Source: Mesorhizobium loti (GTDB taxonomy: Bacteria; Pseudomonadota; Alphaproteobacteria; Rhizobiales; Rhizobiaceae). Taken from it: a stretch of DNA of 64,000 bases. Positions 30,054 to 39,900 of this stretch are shown piece after piece. Each line of letters starts with the position of its first letter. Within the stretch, counting starts at the first letter, position 1. The stretch lies in the NCBI RefSeq assembly GCF_002858745.1, contig NZ_PJRO01000006.1:359231-423230 (forward strand), in the 5' to 3' direction. The translations under genes and the position numbers were made by a program. The notes beneath the pieces are model-generated. The model had not been told where the DNA came from, did no database searches, and worked only from the letters and a program-made list of their open reading frames with translations.

Positions 30054-31612
30054 GCGGTCTCCAGCTTCTGGTCGACATGGCCGGGTTCTGCGCCGCCCAT
30101 CAACAGGCCGATCCTTTCGAACGTCGCTTCCGCGATCGGGATCGGCTTGGACAGTTCGCCATTGTGCATGACCGCGATGGCATCGGAGATCTCGAACAGT
30201 TCGTCGAGGTCCTGGCTGATGACCAGCACGGCCGAACCGCCACGCGCCAATTCGATCAGGGCCTGGCGGATGTGGGCCGAAGCGCCGGCGTCGACACCCC
30301 AGGTCGGCTGATTGACGACCATGACTGTCGGCTGGCGGTCCAGTTCGCGACCAACTATGAATTTCTGCAGATTGCCGCCCGAAAGCGCGGCAGCCTCGGG
30401 ATCGGGCGCGCTCTTGCGTACGTCCATGATCTTGATGATGCGCTGTGCCGCGTCATAGACGGCACCGTTCTTGACCATGCCGCCCGAGCCGACAAACGCC
30501 TTGCCGTCGGTGGCGTAGCGCGAGAGCAGCAGGTTCTCGGAAAGTTTCATGCGCGGTGCCGCACCATGGCCCAGACGCTCTTCCGGCACGAAAGCCGCCC
30601 CCAGCAGGCGTCGACCGGTGATGTCCAGCCTGCCGGCGTCCTTGCCACGAATGCGCACGGAATCTGCGCTGGTCTGCTGCACTTCGCCGGACAGTGCCTC
30701 GAACAGCTCGCCCTGGCCGTTGCCGGCAACGCCCGCGATGCCGAGGATCTCGCCCGCCTTGACGGCAAGCCAGATGTTCTTGAGCGGCGTCGAGAATGGG
30801 CCGGCGGGCTTGCGGCTCAGTCCGCAGACACTGAGGAGTTCCTGAGCGCCTTCGAGCGTGATCGGTGTCCGTTCGGCAGATTTTACCTCGTTGCCGACCA
30901 TCATGCGGGCCAGCGAGGAGGCTGTTTCCTCGCGCGGGTTGCAGTGGCCAACCACCTTGCCGTGGCGCAGCACTGTTGCCCGGTCACACAGGCGCTTCAC
31001 CTCTTCCAGGCGGTGCGAGATATAGAGGATCGACTTGCCTTCGGCGCGCAACCGCTCAAGTGTTTCGAACAGCTTGTCGGCTTCCTGCGGCGTGAGCACT
31101 GAAGTCGGCTCATCCAGGATGATCAATTGCGGCGCCTGCAGCAGGCAGCGGATGATCTCGATGCGCTGGCGCTCGCCGACGGAAAGGTCGCCGACAAGCG
31201 AGTCGGGATCGAGCGGCAGGCCGTAAGAATAGGATAGCGCCCTCGCCTTCGCGGCAATCGTGCCGATCGGCGCGCCGTCGTCCAGCGAGAGGGCGATGTT
31301 TTCAGCGGCAGTCAACGCTTCGAACAACGAAAAATGCTGAAAAACCATGCCAATACCGAGCTTTTTTGCCACGCTCGGGCTGGTCATCCTGACGGACTGT
31401 CCGTCCCAGTTGATTTCGCCGGAATGTGGCTCCAGCGAACCGAACAGCATCTTCACCAGCGTCGATTTGCCGGCGCCGTTCTCGCCAAGAAGTGCATGAA
31501 TCTCACCCTTCCCGATGGTGAGATCGATGTGATCACACGCTGTCAGGGTGCCGAATATCTTCGTCAGTCCGCGAACCTCGAGCAGGTTCGCGGTGCCTTC
31601 TTGTGCACTCAC
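30050..31612 (-). CDS. BMP-type nucleoside ABC transporter ATPase (two ABC domains)
   Basis: About 520 residues with two fused ATPase domains, as in sugar and nucleoside importers of this class. Domain 1 has Walker A GENGAGKSTLVK, LSVGERQRIEIIRCLL and LIILDEPTSVL. Domain 2 (from about residue 260) keeps GVAGNGQGE and SGGNLQKFIVGREL but a degenerate Walker A, the usual asymmetry. GTG 31612 is preferred over ATG 31624 because gggagg lies just before the GTG. First gene of the operon. Confidence 0.92.
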   Translation of the reverse strand: MSAQEGTANLLEVRGLTKIFGTLTACDHIDLTIGKGEIHALLGENGAGKSTLVKMLFGSLEPHSGEINWDGQSVRMTSPSVAKKLGIGMVFQHFSLFEALTAAENIALSLDDGAPIGTIAAKARALSYSYGLPLDPDSLVGDLSVGERQRIEIIRCLLQAPQLIILDEPTSVLTPQEADKLFETLERLRAEGKSILYISHRLEEVKRLCDRATVLRHGKVVGHCNPREETASSLARMMVGNEVKSAERTPITLEGAQELLSVCGLSRKPAGPFSTPLKNIWLAVKAGEILGIAGVAGNGQGELFEALSGEVQQTSADSVRIRGKDAGRLDITGRRLLGAAFVPEERLGHGAAPRMKLSENLLLSRYATDGKAFVGSGGMVKNGAVYDAAQRIIKIMDVRKSAPDPEAAALSGGNLQKFIVGRELDRQPTVMVVNQPTWGVDAGASAHIRQALIELARGGSAVLVISQDLDELFEISDAIAVMHNGELSKPIPIAEATFERIGLLMGGAEPGHVDQKLETA

Positions 31613-31745
31613 AGTGCCTCCCATTCGGTTTTCCCGAATATGTTCTGTGTTCCCGCGATCATCGTAGGCAGCAGCGGCTCAACTCCGATAGCGGCACTCA
31701 AATTGAAAGAGCTTCAAGAATTTCAGCAAAACACCATTCAAGTGC

Positions 31746-32723
31746 TTACGGAACAAGCACAGTCGTTCCTGTCGTCTTGCGTCCTTCAAGATCGGCCTGC
31801 GCTCTTCCCGCGTCCTTCAAAGCATAAGTCTGATTGATCTTGATTTCGACGATGCCTTTCAGCACCACGTCGAACAACGCCTTGGCCGAGGTTTCGAGAT
31901 CTTCGCGTCTGGCGTTGTAGACGAACAGCGTCGGCCTGGTGGCAAACAGCGATCCCTTCTGGGACAAAAGCGCGATGTTGAAGGGCGGGATCGGCCCGGA
32001 CGACTGGCCGAAGCTGACGAAGGTGCCGAGCGGACGCAGGCAGTCCAACGAGCCTGGGAAGGTGTCCTTGCCGATCGAGTCATAGACCACATCGCATTTA
32101 CGGCCGTCGGTCAGCCGGGCCACCTCGGCGACAAAATCCTGTTTCCTGTAATCGATGACATGGTCATAGCCGTGTGCCTTGGCGAGTTCGGCCTTTTCCG
32201 TAGAACCGGCCGTGCCAATCACCGTGGCGCCGAGATGCTTGGCCCATTGCCCGAGGATCAGCCCGACACCGCCGGCCGCGGCGTGATAGAGGATCGTGTC
32301 GCCCTGCCCGACCTTGAAGGTTCGCCGCAGCAGATATTCGGCCGTCATGCCTTTCAGCATCATGCCGGCAGCCTGTTCATCGCTGATGCCGTCCGGGATC
32401 TTCACGACACGGTCGGCCGCGATCACGCGCTGTTCGGCATAGGCCCCGGTATTGATCGCATAGGCGATGCGGTCGCCCTGCTCGAGCCCTTCGACGCCTT
32501 CACCCAGTTCCAGCACCACCCCGGCCGCTTCACCGCCGGGGATCAGCGGCAGGCCGTTCGGGGCGGGATAGAGCCCGGTGCGGAAATAGATATCGATGAA
32601 GTTGAGGCCGATCGCCGTGTGCCTGACAAGAATTTGGCCGGGCCCCGGCTGGCCGGGATCGGCGTCCTCGTAGACCAATGCTTCAGGGCCACCGTGGGCG
32701 TGGATACGGACAGCTTTGTTCAT
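31746..32723 (-). CDS. qor: Zinc-less quinone oxidoreductase / NADPH:quinone reductase
   Basis: A 325-residue medium-chain dehydrogenase/reductase. ATG 32723 is the start: the frame is open further upstream only as shadow of the next gene. Motifs: GLNFIDIYFRTGLY near the N-terminus and the nucleotide-binding AAAGGVGLILGQWAKHLGA. The zinc ligands of alcohol dehydrogenases are absent, as in QorA. It begins two bases after the pcs stop, so it is coupled to that gene, although a link in function is not obvious. Confidence 0.9.
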   Translation of the reverse strand: MNKAVRIHAHGGPEALVYEDADPGQPGPGQILVRHTAIGLNFIDIYFRTGLYPAPNGLPLIPGGEAAGVVLELGEGVEGLEQGDRIAYAINTGAYAEQRVIAADRVVKIPDGISDEQAAGMMLKGMTAEYLLRRTFKVGQGDTILYHAAAGGVGLILGQWAKHLGATVIGTAGSTEKAELAKAHGYDHVIDYRKQDFVAEVARLTDGRKCDVVYDSIGKDTFPGSLDCLRPLGTFVSFGQSSGPIPPFNIALLSQKGSLFATRPTLFVYNARREDLETSAKALFDVVLKGIVEIKINQTYALKDAGRAQADLEGRKTTGTTVLVP

Positions 32724-32725
32724 TT

Positions 32726-33532
32726 TCAAACTTTCCTGGCGCCAAGACTGGGGAAGAACTGCATGACACCGCCGATACAGAACAGGTAGATTCCGGTGAT
32801 GCTGATACCGATCTTGGTGAAAAGGCTGACCTGTTCGCCTAGAACGCCGATCTGGTTGTAGAAACTGGCAAGCGCCGACTGCGCCAGCGCAAGCGCGCCA
32901 AAGCCGCACCAGAGCAGCGTGACGGTAAGGTTCACCGGCCGCAGCCGCACGACACGAACAGGGTGCAGGAAGTTGATCGGCACGAAGGTGAGGATGCCGG
33001 CGATCACCACCACGGCAAAGGATACCCACTGCCCCGGTTCAATGACGAACAGCGTGAAGACCACCATGTTCCACACCACCGGGAAGCCTTTGAAGAAGTT
33101 CTCCTTCGTCTTCATGCCGGTGTCGGCATAATAGATGGCACTCGACACCACGATGATTGCGGCCGAGAGGAACGAAAGCCCTTCGCCCATGAACCCGCGC
33201 TGGTACAGCGCGAAAGCCGGGATCAGGACGTAGGTCACATAGTCGATGATGTTGTCGAGCAGTTCGCCCGACCAGGTTGGCAGGATTTCCTTCACTTCCA
33301 GCTTGCGTGCGATGGGTCCGTCGATCCCGTCGACGAACAGAGCGAGACCGAGCCACCAGAACATCGCCGTCCAGCGTTCCTCGCTTGCTGCCACCAGTGA
33401 CAGGAAAGCCAGGAATGAGCCGGATGCCGTCAGCAGGTGGACGGAAAACGCCCTTGCCTGCGGCCACGTCACTTTCTTCTTCGGACGCGGGATACGCTCG
33501 ACGATCTTTTTCGCAGTTGTTTTCTTCTTCAC
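32726..33532 (-). CDS. pcs: Phosphatidylcholine synthase
   Basis: Inner-membrane enzyme joining choline directly to CDP-diacylglycerol, a pathway typical of rhizobia and other host-associated alphaproteobacteria. About 268 residues with some eight hydrophobic segments. The CDP-alcohol phosphotransferase signature is present in the Pcs form (DGIDGPIARKL ... SGELLDNIIDYVTY). The start is either GTG 33532, which overlaps the preceding stop as GTGA and is favoured here, or TTG 33544. The basic N-terminus (KKKTTAKK) is cytoplasmic. Choline is also the precursor of the betaine used in the gbc operon 25 kb away. Confidence 0.93.
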   Translation of the reverse strand: MKKKTTAKKIVERIPRPKKKVTWPQARAFSVHLLTASGSFLAFLSLVAASEERWTAMFWWLGLALFVDGIDGPIARKLEVKEILPTWSGELLDNIIDYVTYVLIPAFALYQRGFMGEGLSFLSAAIIVVSSAIYYADTGMKTKENFFKGFPVVWNMVVFTLFVIEPGQWVSFAVVVIAGILTFVPINFLHPVRVVRLRPVNLTVTLLWCGFGALALAQSALASFYNQIGVLGEQVSLFTKIGISITGIYLFCIGGVMQFFPSLGARKV

Positions 33533-34143
33533 GGGCCCCGCCAATCCAGCTTGCAGATTTCGGCCGAGCGGCCGGCGAAATTCCAGTTGCGCCCAAATGC
33601 GCGCATGCGGCTCTTGTCGGACTTTGCGACGATGATTTCCGGCGCGATCCAGTATTCAGAGTTGCTGATCACCGTATCCTTGCCCCGCGCCTTGCCGGGA
33701 ACAGGTGTGATGGCGCCGTCGATGATTTTCGGAATCTGGAAGACGCGCGTGCGATCCTGGGTTTCATAGGTGATCGGAGCCTGTTCGACGCCGAGGAATT
33801 TTCCGACCAGGATCGATAAAAGCGAGGTCGTGCCGCCGGCCTTGCCAGTGAAAATGCGGGTCAGCGCCTTGAGCGCATGGATGGAGGCCCGTTTGTCGAT
33901 GAACAGGCCCGCCGTCCAGTTGCCACGGCTCATATAGCCTGGGATTTCCATGATCAGGCCGAGATTGAGCCCGGAAAGATCGATGTCGCCGAAATGGCCG
34001 GCATCGATTCGAAAACCGGCCCAGGTCTGGCAATAGCCTTCCGTCGGCGGATGGTTGCCAAGCGACAGGACACAGGGGCAAAAAACCGTGCAATTGCAAG
34101 AGAGTACAAGCTCCCCCTTCATCGCCCAGCTGTGGTCGGTCAT
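33529..34143 (-). CDS. DUF1326 family protein
   Basis: A 204-residue protein from ATG 34143 (MTDHSWAMKGE). The family cysteine motif is seen as LVLSCNCTVFCPCVLS, which suggests metal or cluster binding, but no function is established. Its usual genomic partner, a DUF2182 membrane protein, is the next gene upstream, separated by the second copy of the palindromic repeat. The stop overlaps the phosphatidylcholine synthase start as GTGA. Confidence 0.85.
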   Translation of the reverse strand: MTDHSWAMKGELVLSCNCTVFCPCVLSLGNHPPTEGYCQTWAGFRIDAGHFGDIDLSGLNLGLIMEIPGYMSRGNWTAGLFIDKRASIHALKALTRIFTGKAGGTTSLLSILVGKFLGVEQAPITYETQDRTRVFQIPKIIDGAITPVPGKARGKDTVISNSEYWIAPEIIVAKSDKSRMRAFGRNWNFAGRSAEICKLDWRGP

Positions 34144-34157
34144 CGCCGGATGTCCCT

Positions 34158-34263
34158 CTAGAGCAATTCCGGGAAAAGTGCGTCGCGGTTTTCCGTCCGG
34201 AATTACGTAGAAACAAAGAGTTAGAGCGTTTCCGCGTTTCCGTGAAAAACGGAAACGCTCTAG
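34158..34263. repeat. CTAG-bounded palindromic repeat, copy 2
   Basis: 106 bases bounded by ctag on both sides. The first palindrome is gagcaattcc-gggaaaa ... ttttcc-gtcc-ggaatt, then aacaaagagttagagcg and a longer second palindrome gagcgtttccg ... cggaaacgctc with a duplicated cgtttccg inside. It matches 27921-28014 over nearly its whole length. The minus-strand stop codon of the DUF2182 gene (TAG, 34260-34262) lies in its terminal CTAG. Confidence 0.88.
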
Positions 34264-35180
34264 TACAGGGACACTAATAGCAGGGCGGTGGCCCATACAA
34301 GCAGTATCGCTCCGGCAATCCGGCTGGACAGCCGGCCATTCACTTGTTTTTCGAGCACGGCAAACAGACCGAGCAACGCCATCCAGAATAAATTCATGAT
34401 ACCGACGGCGAACATCACCAGCATCAGCGCCCAACAGCAGCCAAGGCACCAGATCCCCTGCTCCACTCCCAGGCGAAAAATGCGTTGGGGCTTATCGCTC
34501 CAGCGGGCAAAGAGAATGGAGAATGGCCGCCGGCATTTCTTGAGGCAGGCTTCTTTCAACCCGCTGAATTGATAGAGACCGGCTGCACCAAGCAGCACGG
34601 CGGCGATGACGCCGTTGACGGGACCGAATGTCTGCCCTCCTGGGTTTGTCGTCTGCAACCCCAGTGTCAGGCCGGCAAAAACTGCCGACGCCACCAACCA
34701 GACCGTCAGATAGCCAACCACCAGGATCAATGGGTGCACGACCGGCTCACCCTTGATGCGAGCAGTATCGGCGATTTCGCAGTAGGTGCGGATCATCGGC
34801 GCTGCGGATGGCAACATGGTCGCCACCGCCATCAGGAACCACATCAATATCAGGGCGGCGAACTGGCTGCCGGAATAAGCCGGGAACGGAGCCGGCCCCA
34901 CGCACAGTGCGATGAAACGCTCGAGGAAATCAGGCAGCGGCATCGCCGGCAGATCCTGCAGCAACCCGCCGCCGGGACCAGTGCCGGCAAATCCAGCCTG
35001 CGCGCCCCGGACAGCCATCCCGGCGAGCAACAGCCATGCAAGGAGGACAGCACCGCTGGTTGCTGCCACGACCACGAAGCGCGGTTTCGCGCCAACACCG
35101 GCAACTGCTTGTCCGGCGCGGTCGAGATGGCTGAAATCGTCGCTCTGGCCAGTCATAGGCTGAATCGCCACGTTGATCAC
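34260..35180 (-). CDS. DUF2182 family membrane protein
   Basis: A 306-residue (298 if a later ATG is used) integral membrane protein with about six hydrophobic segments. The family pattern of a metal-binding membrane protein is seen in CLKKCRRPFSI and GIWCLGCCWALMLVM, where cysteines lie at the membrane surface. Its partner DUF1326 follows after a repeat. Function unknown: handling of a metal ion is a guess from the cysteine pattern. The stop codon is supplied by the repeat. Confidence 0.85.
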   Translation of the reverse strand: MINVAIQPMTGQSDDFSHLDRAGQAVAGVGAKPRFVVVAATSGAVLLAWLLLAGMAVRGAQAGFAGTGPGGGLLQDLPAMPLPDFLERFIALCVGPAPFPAYSGSQFAALILMWFLMAVATMLPSAAPMIRTYCEIADTARIKGEPVVHPLILVVGYLTVWLVASAVFAGLTLGLQTTNPGGQTFGPVNGVIAAVLLGAAGLYQFSGLKEACLKKCRRPFSILFARWSDKPQRIFRLGVEQGIWCLGCCWALMLVMFAVGIMNLFWMALLGLFAVLEKQVNGRLSSRIAGAILLVWATALLLVSLY

Positions 35181-35274
35181 TCAAGTCCGGCTGCACTATA
35201 TGCGTTGTGTTCATGGCAGGTCGACCACCACCGGACACTCTCCGATCCGCCAGCAGAAAACAAAGCGAGTGGCG

Positions 35275-36483
35275 ATGCCAGTTCCGAAAGTCCATATCGT
35301 CGTCGCCGGCACCGGCCCGGCTGGTCTGATCGCCGCTCTCGGTTTTGCCCATGCCGGTTTTCCGGTGTCTCTTGTCGGCCCCGATGCCAATGCCTCCGAT
35401 GGCCGCACCACCGCACTGATGAATCCGGCGCTGAAGGTGCTTGAGCGAATTGGCATTCTTGGCGATTTGCGTCCTGTGGCCGCTCCGCTCAAGGTCATGC
35501 GCATTGTCGACGCCACGCGACGCCTTATCCGCAGTCCGGTGGTCACCTTCCGAGCGAGCGAAATCGATGAAGAGCAGTTCGGTCTGAACTTTCCCAACAA
35601 TGTACTCAATCCCGTTCTGGCCAAGGCGGTGGAGGCGTCGCCCGGAATCAAATGGCGCAAATCCCTGGTCACCGGCTGGTCTCTCGAACAGGATGCCGCA
35701 ACTGCAGTTCTTGGCGACGGCTCCTCCGTTTCCGGTGCCCTTGTCGTTGCTGCTGATGGTCGCCTGTCACCAGCGCGTGAAGCCGCCGGCATAACGACGG
35801 CCAAACGCACTTATCCGCAGGCCGCGCTGGTGCTGAATTTCGGCCACCGCGTCGAGCATGGTTTCGTTTCGACGGAATTCCACACCGAAACCGGGCCGTG
35901 CACGCAGGTTCCCCTGCCCGGTAACCGCTCGAGCCTGGTCTGGGTGGTGGAGCCGGAAATGGCCAAGGAACTGGCGGCGCTCGATGATGCCGCGCTCTCG
36001 GTCAAGGTCGAGGAACGCATGCAGTCGATGCTCGGCCGTGTCAGTGTCGAACCTGGCCGACAGATCTATCCGCTCTCAGCCGTCACGCCATTGCGTTTCG
36101 CCGCCAAACGCGTCGCGCTGGTTGGCGAAGCCGCCCATGTCTTCCCGCCCATCGGCGCGCAAGGCCTCAATCTTGGCGTAAGAGATGTCGACGATCTCAT
36201 TGATGTTGCTTTGAAAAACCAGAGTGACCCGGGTGCTTCCGCTGCACTTGCCGCTTACGACTTCAAGCGGCGGCCTGATATCCTGGCCAGAAGCGGTGCG
36301 GTCAACCTGCTCAACATCTCGCTGCTTTCAGACATGCTGCCAGCTCAGATGGCACGCAGCGCGGGCCTCGGTTTGCTCGGTGGCTTCGCGCCGCTTCGTG
36401 CTTTTTTCATGCGCGAAGGTCTACGTCCGGGTAGCGGGTTCGCAGCCCTTGCCGGCGGCTTAAGGGAACAGATCCGGCGGTAA
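35275..36483 (+). CDS. UbiH/UbiF/COQ6 family FAD-dependent hydroxylase
   Basis: A 402-residue flavoprotein monooxygenase. The ADP-binding motif VVAGTGPAGLIAALGFA is at the N-terminus and the second FAD motif GEAAHVFPPIGAQGLNLGVRD is the UbiH family signature. It probably hydroxylates the ring during ubiquinone synthesis, with position specificity unknown. ATG 35275 is chosen since the frame upstream lies in the divergent promoter region. Its 3' end overlaps the convergent AEC transporter gene by 24 bases. Confidence 0.92.
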   Translation: MPVPKVHIVVAGTGPAGLIAALGFAHAGFPVSLVGPDANASDGRTTALMNPALKVLERIGILGDLRPVAAPLKVMRIVDATRRLIRSPVVTFRASEIDEEQFGLNFPNNVLNPVLAKAVEASPGIKWRKSLVTGWSLEQDAATAVLGDGSSVSGALVVAADGRLSPAREAAGITTAKRTYPQAALVLNFGHRVEHGFVSTEFHTETGPCTQVPLPGNRSSLVWVVEPEMAKELAALDDAALSVKVEERMQSMLGRVSVEPGRQIYPLSAVTPLRFAAKRVALVGEAAHVFPPIGAQGLNLGVRDVDDLIDVALKNQSDPGASAALAAYDFKRRPDILARSGAVNLLNISLLSDMLPAQMARSAGLGLLGGFAPLRAFFMREGLRPGSGFAALAGGLREQIRR

Positions 36484-37422
36484 AATGCCGTTGCGGATCA
36501 GATAAAGCAGCCCGGTCACCGTGAAGACCGACAGGCACGTGGTGATCAGTACGCTGGCCGAAGCGCGCTGCACCCACACGCCATATTGCTGGGCAATGAC
36601 GAAGACATTGGTCGCTGTCGGCAAGGCAGCCAGAAGCACCGCCGAAAACAGCCAGGCCGGCGAGAAATTGCCCACAGCGCTCAGCACAACATAACACAGC
36701 AGCGGGTGCACGATGAGCTTGAGCAGCGCGATCGGCAGCATTTCGGTCGGTACGCGGTTCAGGGGCCGCAAGGCCAACGTCACGCCCATGGCAAACAGTG
36801 CGCAGGGTGCTGCCGCGTTCGACAGGTAGACAAGCAGCCTTTCCACCGGCACCGGTGGCCGAAACTGGAAATAGGCGGCTGCGACGCCGACGGCGGTGGC
36901 GATGATAAAGGGATGCAGGACGATCCTGCGGATGACGTCCAGGACCAGTTCCGGCGCCGGTCTCTTTTCGCCGCCCGACAGCGCCATCATCATCGGCGCG
37001 ACGGCGAAATGGATGATGTTTTCAAAACAGAAGATGAGCGCCACCGGCACCGCAGCCTGTTCGCCAAAGGCGAGCAAGGCCAGGCCCGGCCCCATATAGC
37101 CGATGTTGCCATAGGCTGCGGCCAGCGCCTTGATGGTCGATTGAGCGATCTCGCCGCGCGACATGATGACGGAGGCTGCGAACATCAGGGAGAAGATGAC
37201 GTAGGTCGAAAAGACCGAGCCGAGGATGAAGTTCCATTCAGTCAGCTTCTCGAACGGTGTCTTGGCGAGAAGCTGGAAGAACAGTGCCGGCAGAGCGACA
37301 TAGATGATGAAAGTGTTCATCCATCCAAGCGCCTCCAGCGGCTGCCTGGTCAGGCGTGCCACCAGAAAGCCCAGGAAGATCAATCCGAAAAACGGCAGGA
37401 CCAGACCGATGACTTCCGACAT
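36460..37422 (-). CDS. AEC family transporter (auxin efflux carrier-like)
   Basis: A 320-residue inner-membrane protein with about ten hydrophobic segments in two inverted halves. The conserved AAYGNIGYMGPGLALL and LPTATNVFVIAQQYG segments are typical of the AEC/PF03547 family. Members export or import organic acids or amino acid derivatives, so substrate cannot be given. Confidence 0.88.
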   Translation of the reverse strand: MSEVIGLVLPFFGLIFLGFLVARLTRQPLEALGWMNTFIIYVALPALFFQLLAKTPFEKLTEWNFILGSVFSTYVIFSLMFAASVIMSRGEIAQSTIKALAAAYGNIGYMGPGLALLAFGEQAAVPVALIFCFENIIHFAVAPMMMALSGGEKRPAPELVLDVIRRIVLHPFIIATAVGVAAAYFQFRPPVPVERLLVYLSNAAAPCALFAMGVTLALRPLNRVPTEMLPIALLKLIVHPLLCYVVLSAVGNFSPAWLFSAVLLAALPTATNVFVIAQQYGVWVQRASASVLITTCLSVFTVTGLLYLIRNGILPPDLFP

Positions 37423-37543
37423 GTCGTTCCCCGACCATTCTCGACCCGGCCTAAAGCCTGATCAGGGACGGTGCAAGCTTGGCAGGATTGAATTGCGGCA
37501 GTTCCTGCGCCAAATAACAATGGAAAGTTGTATGGTGAGTATG

Positions 37544-37867
37544 ATGAAAACAGCCAGATTCTCGATCGGACAGGTGGTTCGCCACCGGCTGTTTCCGTTT
37601 CGCGGCATCATCTTCGATGTTGATCCGCAATTCGCCAACACCGAAGAATGGTACGAATCGATCCCAGCGGAAGTCCGGCCGCGCAAGGACCAGCCGTTTT
37701 ATCATCTGCTGGCCGAGAATTCAGAGACCGAATACATCGCCTATGTCTCGGAGCAGAACCTGCTCGAAGACGATTCCGGCGAGCCGGTGCGGCATCCGCA
37801 GATCAACGAGTTGTTCGACAAGACTGCTGACGGGCGCTACGAGCCCAAGCATCACTCCAGGCACTGA
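37544..37867 (+). CDS. hspQ: Heat shock protein HspQ (YccV family)
   Basis: A 107-residue protein with the hemimethylated-DNA-binding/YccV fold: FSIGQVVRHRLFPFRG, GIIFDVDPQFANTEEWY and YIAYVSEQNLLEDDSGEPV are all characteristic. In enterobacteria HspQ is a small heat shock factor that enhances Lon protease and affects DnaA levels. The start could also be ATG 37532 or 37541 in the same frame. A terminator follows. Confidence 0.93.
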   Translation: MKTARFSIGQVVRHRLFPFRGIIFDVDPQFANTEEWYESIPAEVRPRKDQPFYHLLAENSETEYIAYVSEQNLLEDDSGEPVRHPQINELFDKTADGRYEPKHHSRH

Positions 37868-37883
37868 TCCGGGGCTCGCCATA

Positions 37884-37919
37884 ACAAAAAGGGGCTCCGG
37901 AAGTCCGCAGCCCTTTTGG
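37884..37919. terminator. Terminator between hspQ and aspS
   Basis: acaaaaaggggct-ccggaagtccgc-agcccttttggt: an A-run and T-run flank an imperfect GC stem, giving a hairpin that could terminate both convergent genes. Confidence 0.75.
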
Positions 37920-37941
37920 TTGGCGACTGGTGGGGCGCTGG

Positions 37942-39732
37942 TCAGGCGTCCTTCTTCTGCGGTGTTACCCGCAGCTCGAGCTCACGCAGCTGCGTCAGCG
38001 TTGCTGGGCTCGGAGCGCCCATCAGCAGGTCCTGCGCCTGCTGGTTCATCGGGAACAGCGAAATCTCGCGCAGGTTCTTGGCGCCGACCAGCAGCATGAT
38101 GACACGGTCGATACCGAAAGCGGCGCCACCATGCGGCGGAGCGCCGTACTGGAAGGCGCGGTAGAGGCCGCCGAAGCGGTCTTCCACGTCCTGCTGGCTC
38201 AGTCCCACCTTTTCGAAGGCTGCCACCATGGTTTCCGGCGACTGGTTGCGGATCGAGCCGGACGCAATCTCGAAACCGTTGCAGACGGCGTCGTACTGGA
38301 AGGCCTTGATGGTCAGCGGATCCTGGTTCTTCAACGCCTCCAGGCCGCCCTGCGGCATGGAGAACGGGTTGTGTGCGAAATCGACCTTCTTCTCGTCCTC
38401 GTTCCACTCGAAGAACGGGAAATCGACGATCCAGCACAGTTCGAAACGATCGCGGTCGACAAGGTTCAGTTCTTCGCCTGCACGGGTGCGTGCCTCACCG
38501 GCGAATTTGTAGAACTTGTCCGGCTCGCCGGCGACGAAGAAACAGGCGTCGCCGTCGTCAAGGCCGAGCTGGGTGCGGACGGCTTCAGTGCGTTCCTCAC
38601 CAATGTTCTTGGCAAGCGGACCGGCACCTTCCAGCTTGTCGCCTTCCTTGCGCCAGAAGATGTAACCGAGGCCGGGTTGCCCCTGCTGCTGTGCCCAGGC
38701 GTTCATGCGGTCGCAGAAGGCGCGTGAGCCACCTGTCTTGGCCGGGATTGCCCAGACCTGAACCTTCGGGTTCGAGGCGATCATGTTGGCGAAGACCTTG
38801 AAGCCGGAACCGGCGAAATGATCCGTCACCGCTTCCATGACGATGGGGTTGCGCAGGTCGGGCTTGTCGGAGCCGTATTTGCGGATCGCCTCGTCATAAG
38901 GGATGCGTGGCCATTCCTTGGTCACCGGCTTGCCTTCAGCGAACTGCTCGAACACCGAAGTCATCAGCGGGCCCATCGTGTTCCAGACGTCTTCCTGGGT
39001 GACGAAGCTCATTTCCAGGTCGAGCTGGTAGAATTCGCCAGGCAGACGGTCGGCGCGCGGATCCTCGTCGCGGAAGCAGGGCGCGATCTGGAAATAACGA
39101 TCGAAGCCAGCCACCATCAGCAACTGCTTGTACTGCTGCGGCGCCTGCGGCAGTGCGTAGAAATTGCCGGGATGGATACGGCTCGGCACCAGGAAGTCGC
39201 GTGCGCCTTCCGGCGAGGACGCGGTCAGGATCGGCGTCGAATACTCGGCGAAACCGGCAGCCGTCATCTCGCGACGCATCGCGGCAATGACCTGGGTGCG
39301 CTTGACGATGTTCTTGTGCAACGTGTCGCGGCGCAGATCGAGGAAACGGTACTTCAGGCGCACGTCTTCAGGATAGTCCGGCTCGCCGAACACCGGCAGC
39401 GGCAGCTCCTTGGCAGCCGAAAGCACTTCGATCTCGCGCGCGAAAATCTCGATCTCGCCGGTCGGCAGGTTGGCGTTCACGGTCTCTCCGGTACGCGCCT
39501 TGACGTCACCGTCGACGCGGATCACCCATTCGCCGCGGACCGTCTCGGCCGCCTTGAAGGCCGGCGAATCCGGGTCCGCCACGATCTGGGTCAGGCCGTA
39601 ATGATCGCGCAGGTCGATGAACAGCAGGCCGCCATGATCGCGCACGCGATGGACCCAACCGGAGAGCCGGACATTCTGGCCGACATCCGACTTCCTGAGG
39701 GCTGCACAGGTGTGGCTGCGGTAACGATGCAT
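37942..39732 (-). CDS. aspS: Aspartyl-tRNA synthetase
   Basis: Class II synthetase, 596 residues from ATG 39732 ([19 protein letters not shown]). The N-terminal OB anticodon-binding domain has [19 protein letters not shown], class II motif 2 is in [19 protein letters not shown], motif 3 in [14 protein letters not shown], and the bacterial insertion (GAD) domain lies between. A longer version upstream would lack the family start. The product attaches aspartate to tRNA-Asp. Confidence 0.97.
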   Translation of the reverse strand: MHRYRSHTCAALRKSDVGQNVRLSGWVHRVRDHGGLLFIDLRDHYGLTQIVADPDSPAFKAAETVRGEWVIRVDGDVKARTGETVNANLPTGEIEIFAREIEVLSAAKELPLPVFGEPDYPEDVRLKYRFLDLRRDTLHKNIVKRTQVIAAMRREMTAAGFAEYSTPILTASSPEGARDFLVPSRIHPGNFYALPQAPQQYKQLLMVAGFDRYFQIAPCFRDEDPRADRLPGEFYQLDLEMSFVTQEDVWNTMGPLMTSVFEQFAEGKPVTKEWPRIPYDEAIRKYGSDKPDLRNPIVMEAVTDHFAGSGFKVFANMIASNPKVQVWAIPAKTGGSRAFCDRMNAWAQQQGQPGLGYIFWRKEGDKLEGAGPLAKNIGEERTEAVRTQLGLDDGDACFFVAGEPDKFYKFAGEARTRAGEELNLVDRDRFELCWIVDFPFFEWNEDEKKVDFAHNPFSMPQGGLEALKNQDPLTIKAFQYDAVCNGFEIASGSIRNQSPETMVAAFEKVGLSQQDVEDRFGGLYRAFQYGAPPHGGAAFGIDRVIMLLVGAKNLREISLFPMNQQAQDLLMGAPSPATLTQLRELELRVTPQKKDA

Positions 39733-39900
39733 AGGACTGCCATTCCAAGATTTCAGGGGTTCACGCGAACGGGCGGCGCAGTCTGCACCATGCCCGAAAA
39801 TTGGCGCGAAAAGCGCATGCAAGCCGGCTTTTGTCAAGGTGAACGCGACAACTGGACGGCTATCCGGCCCGACCGGCCGGTTTGTAAGAGCTGTTGCCGG

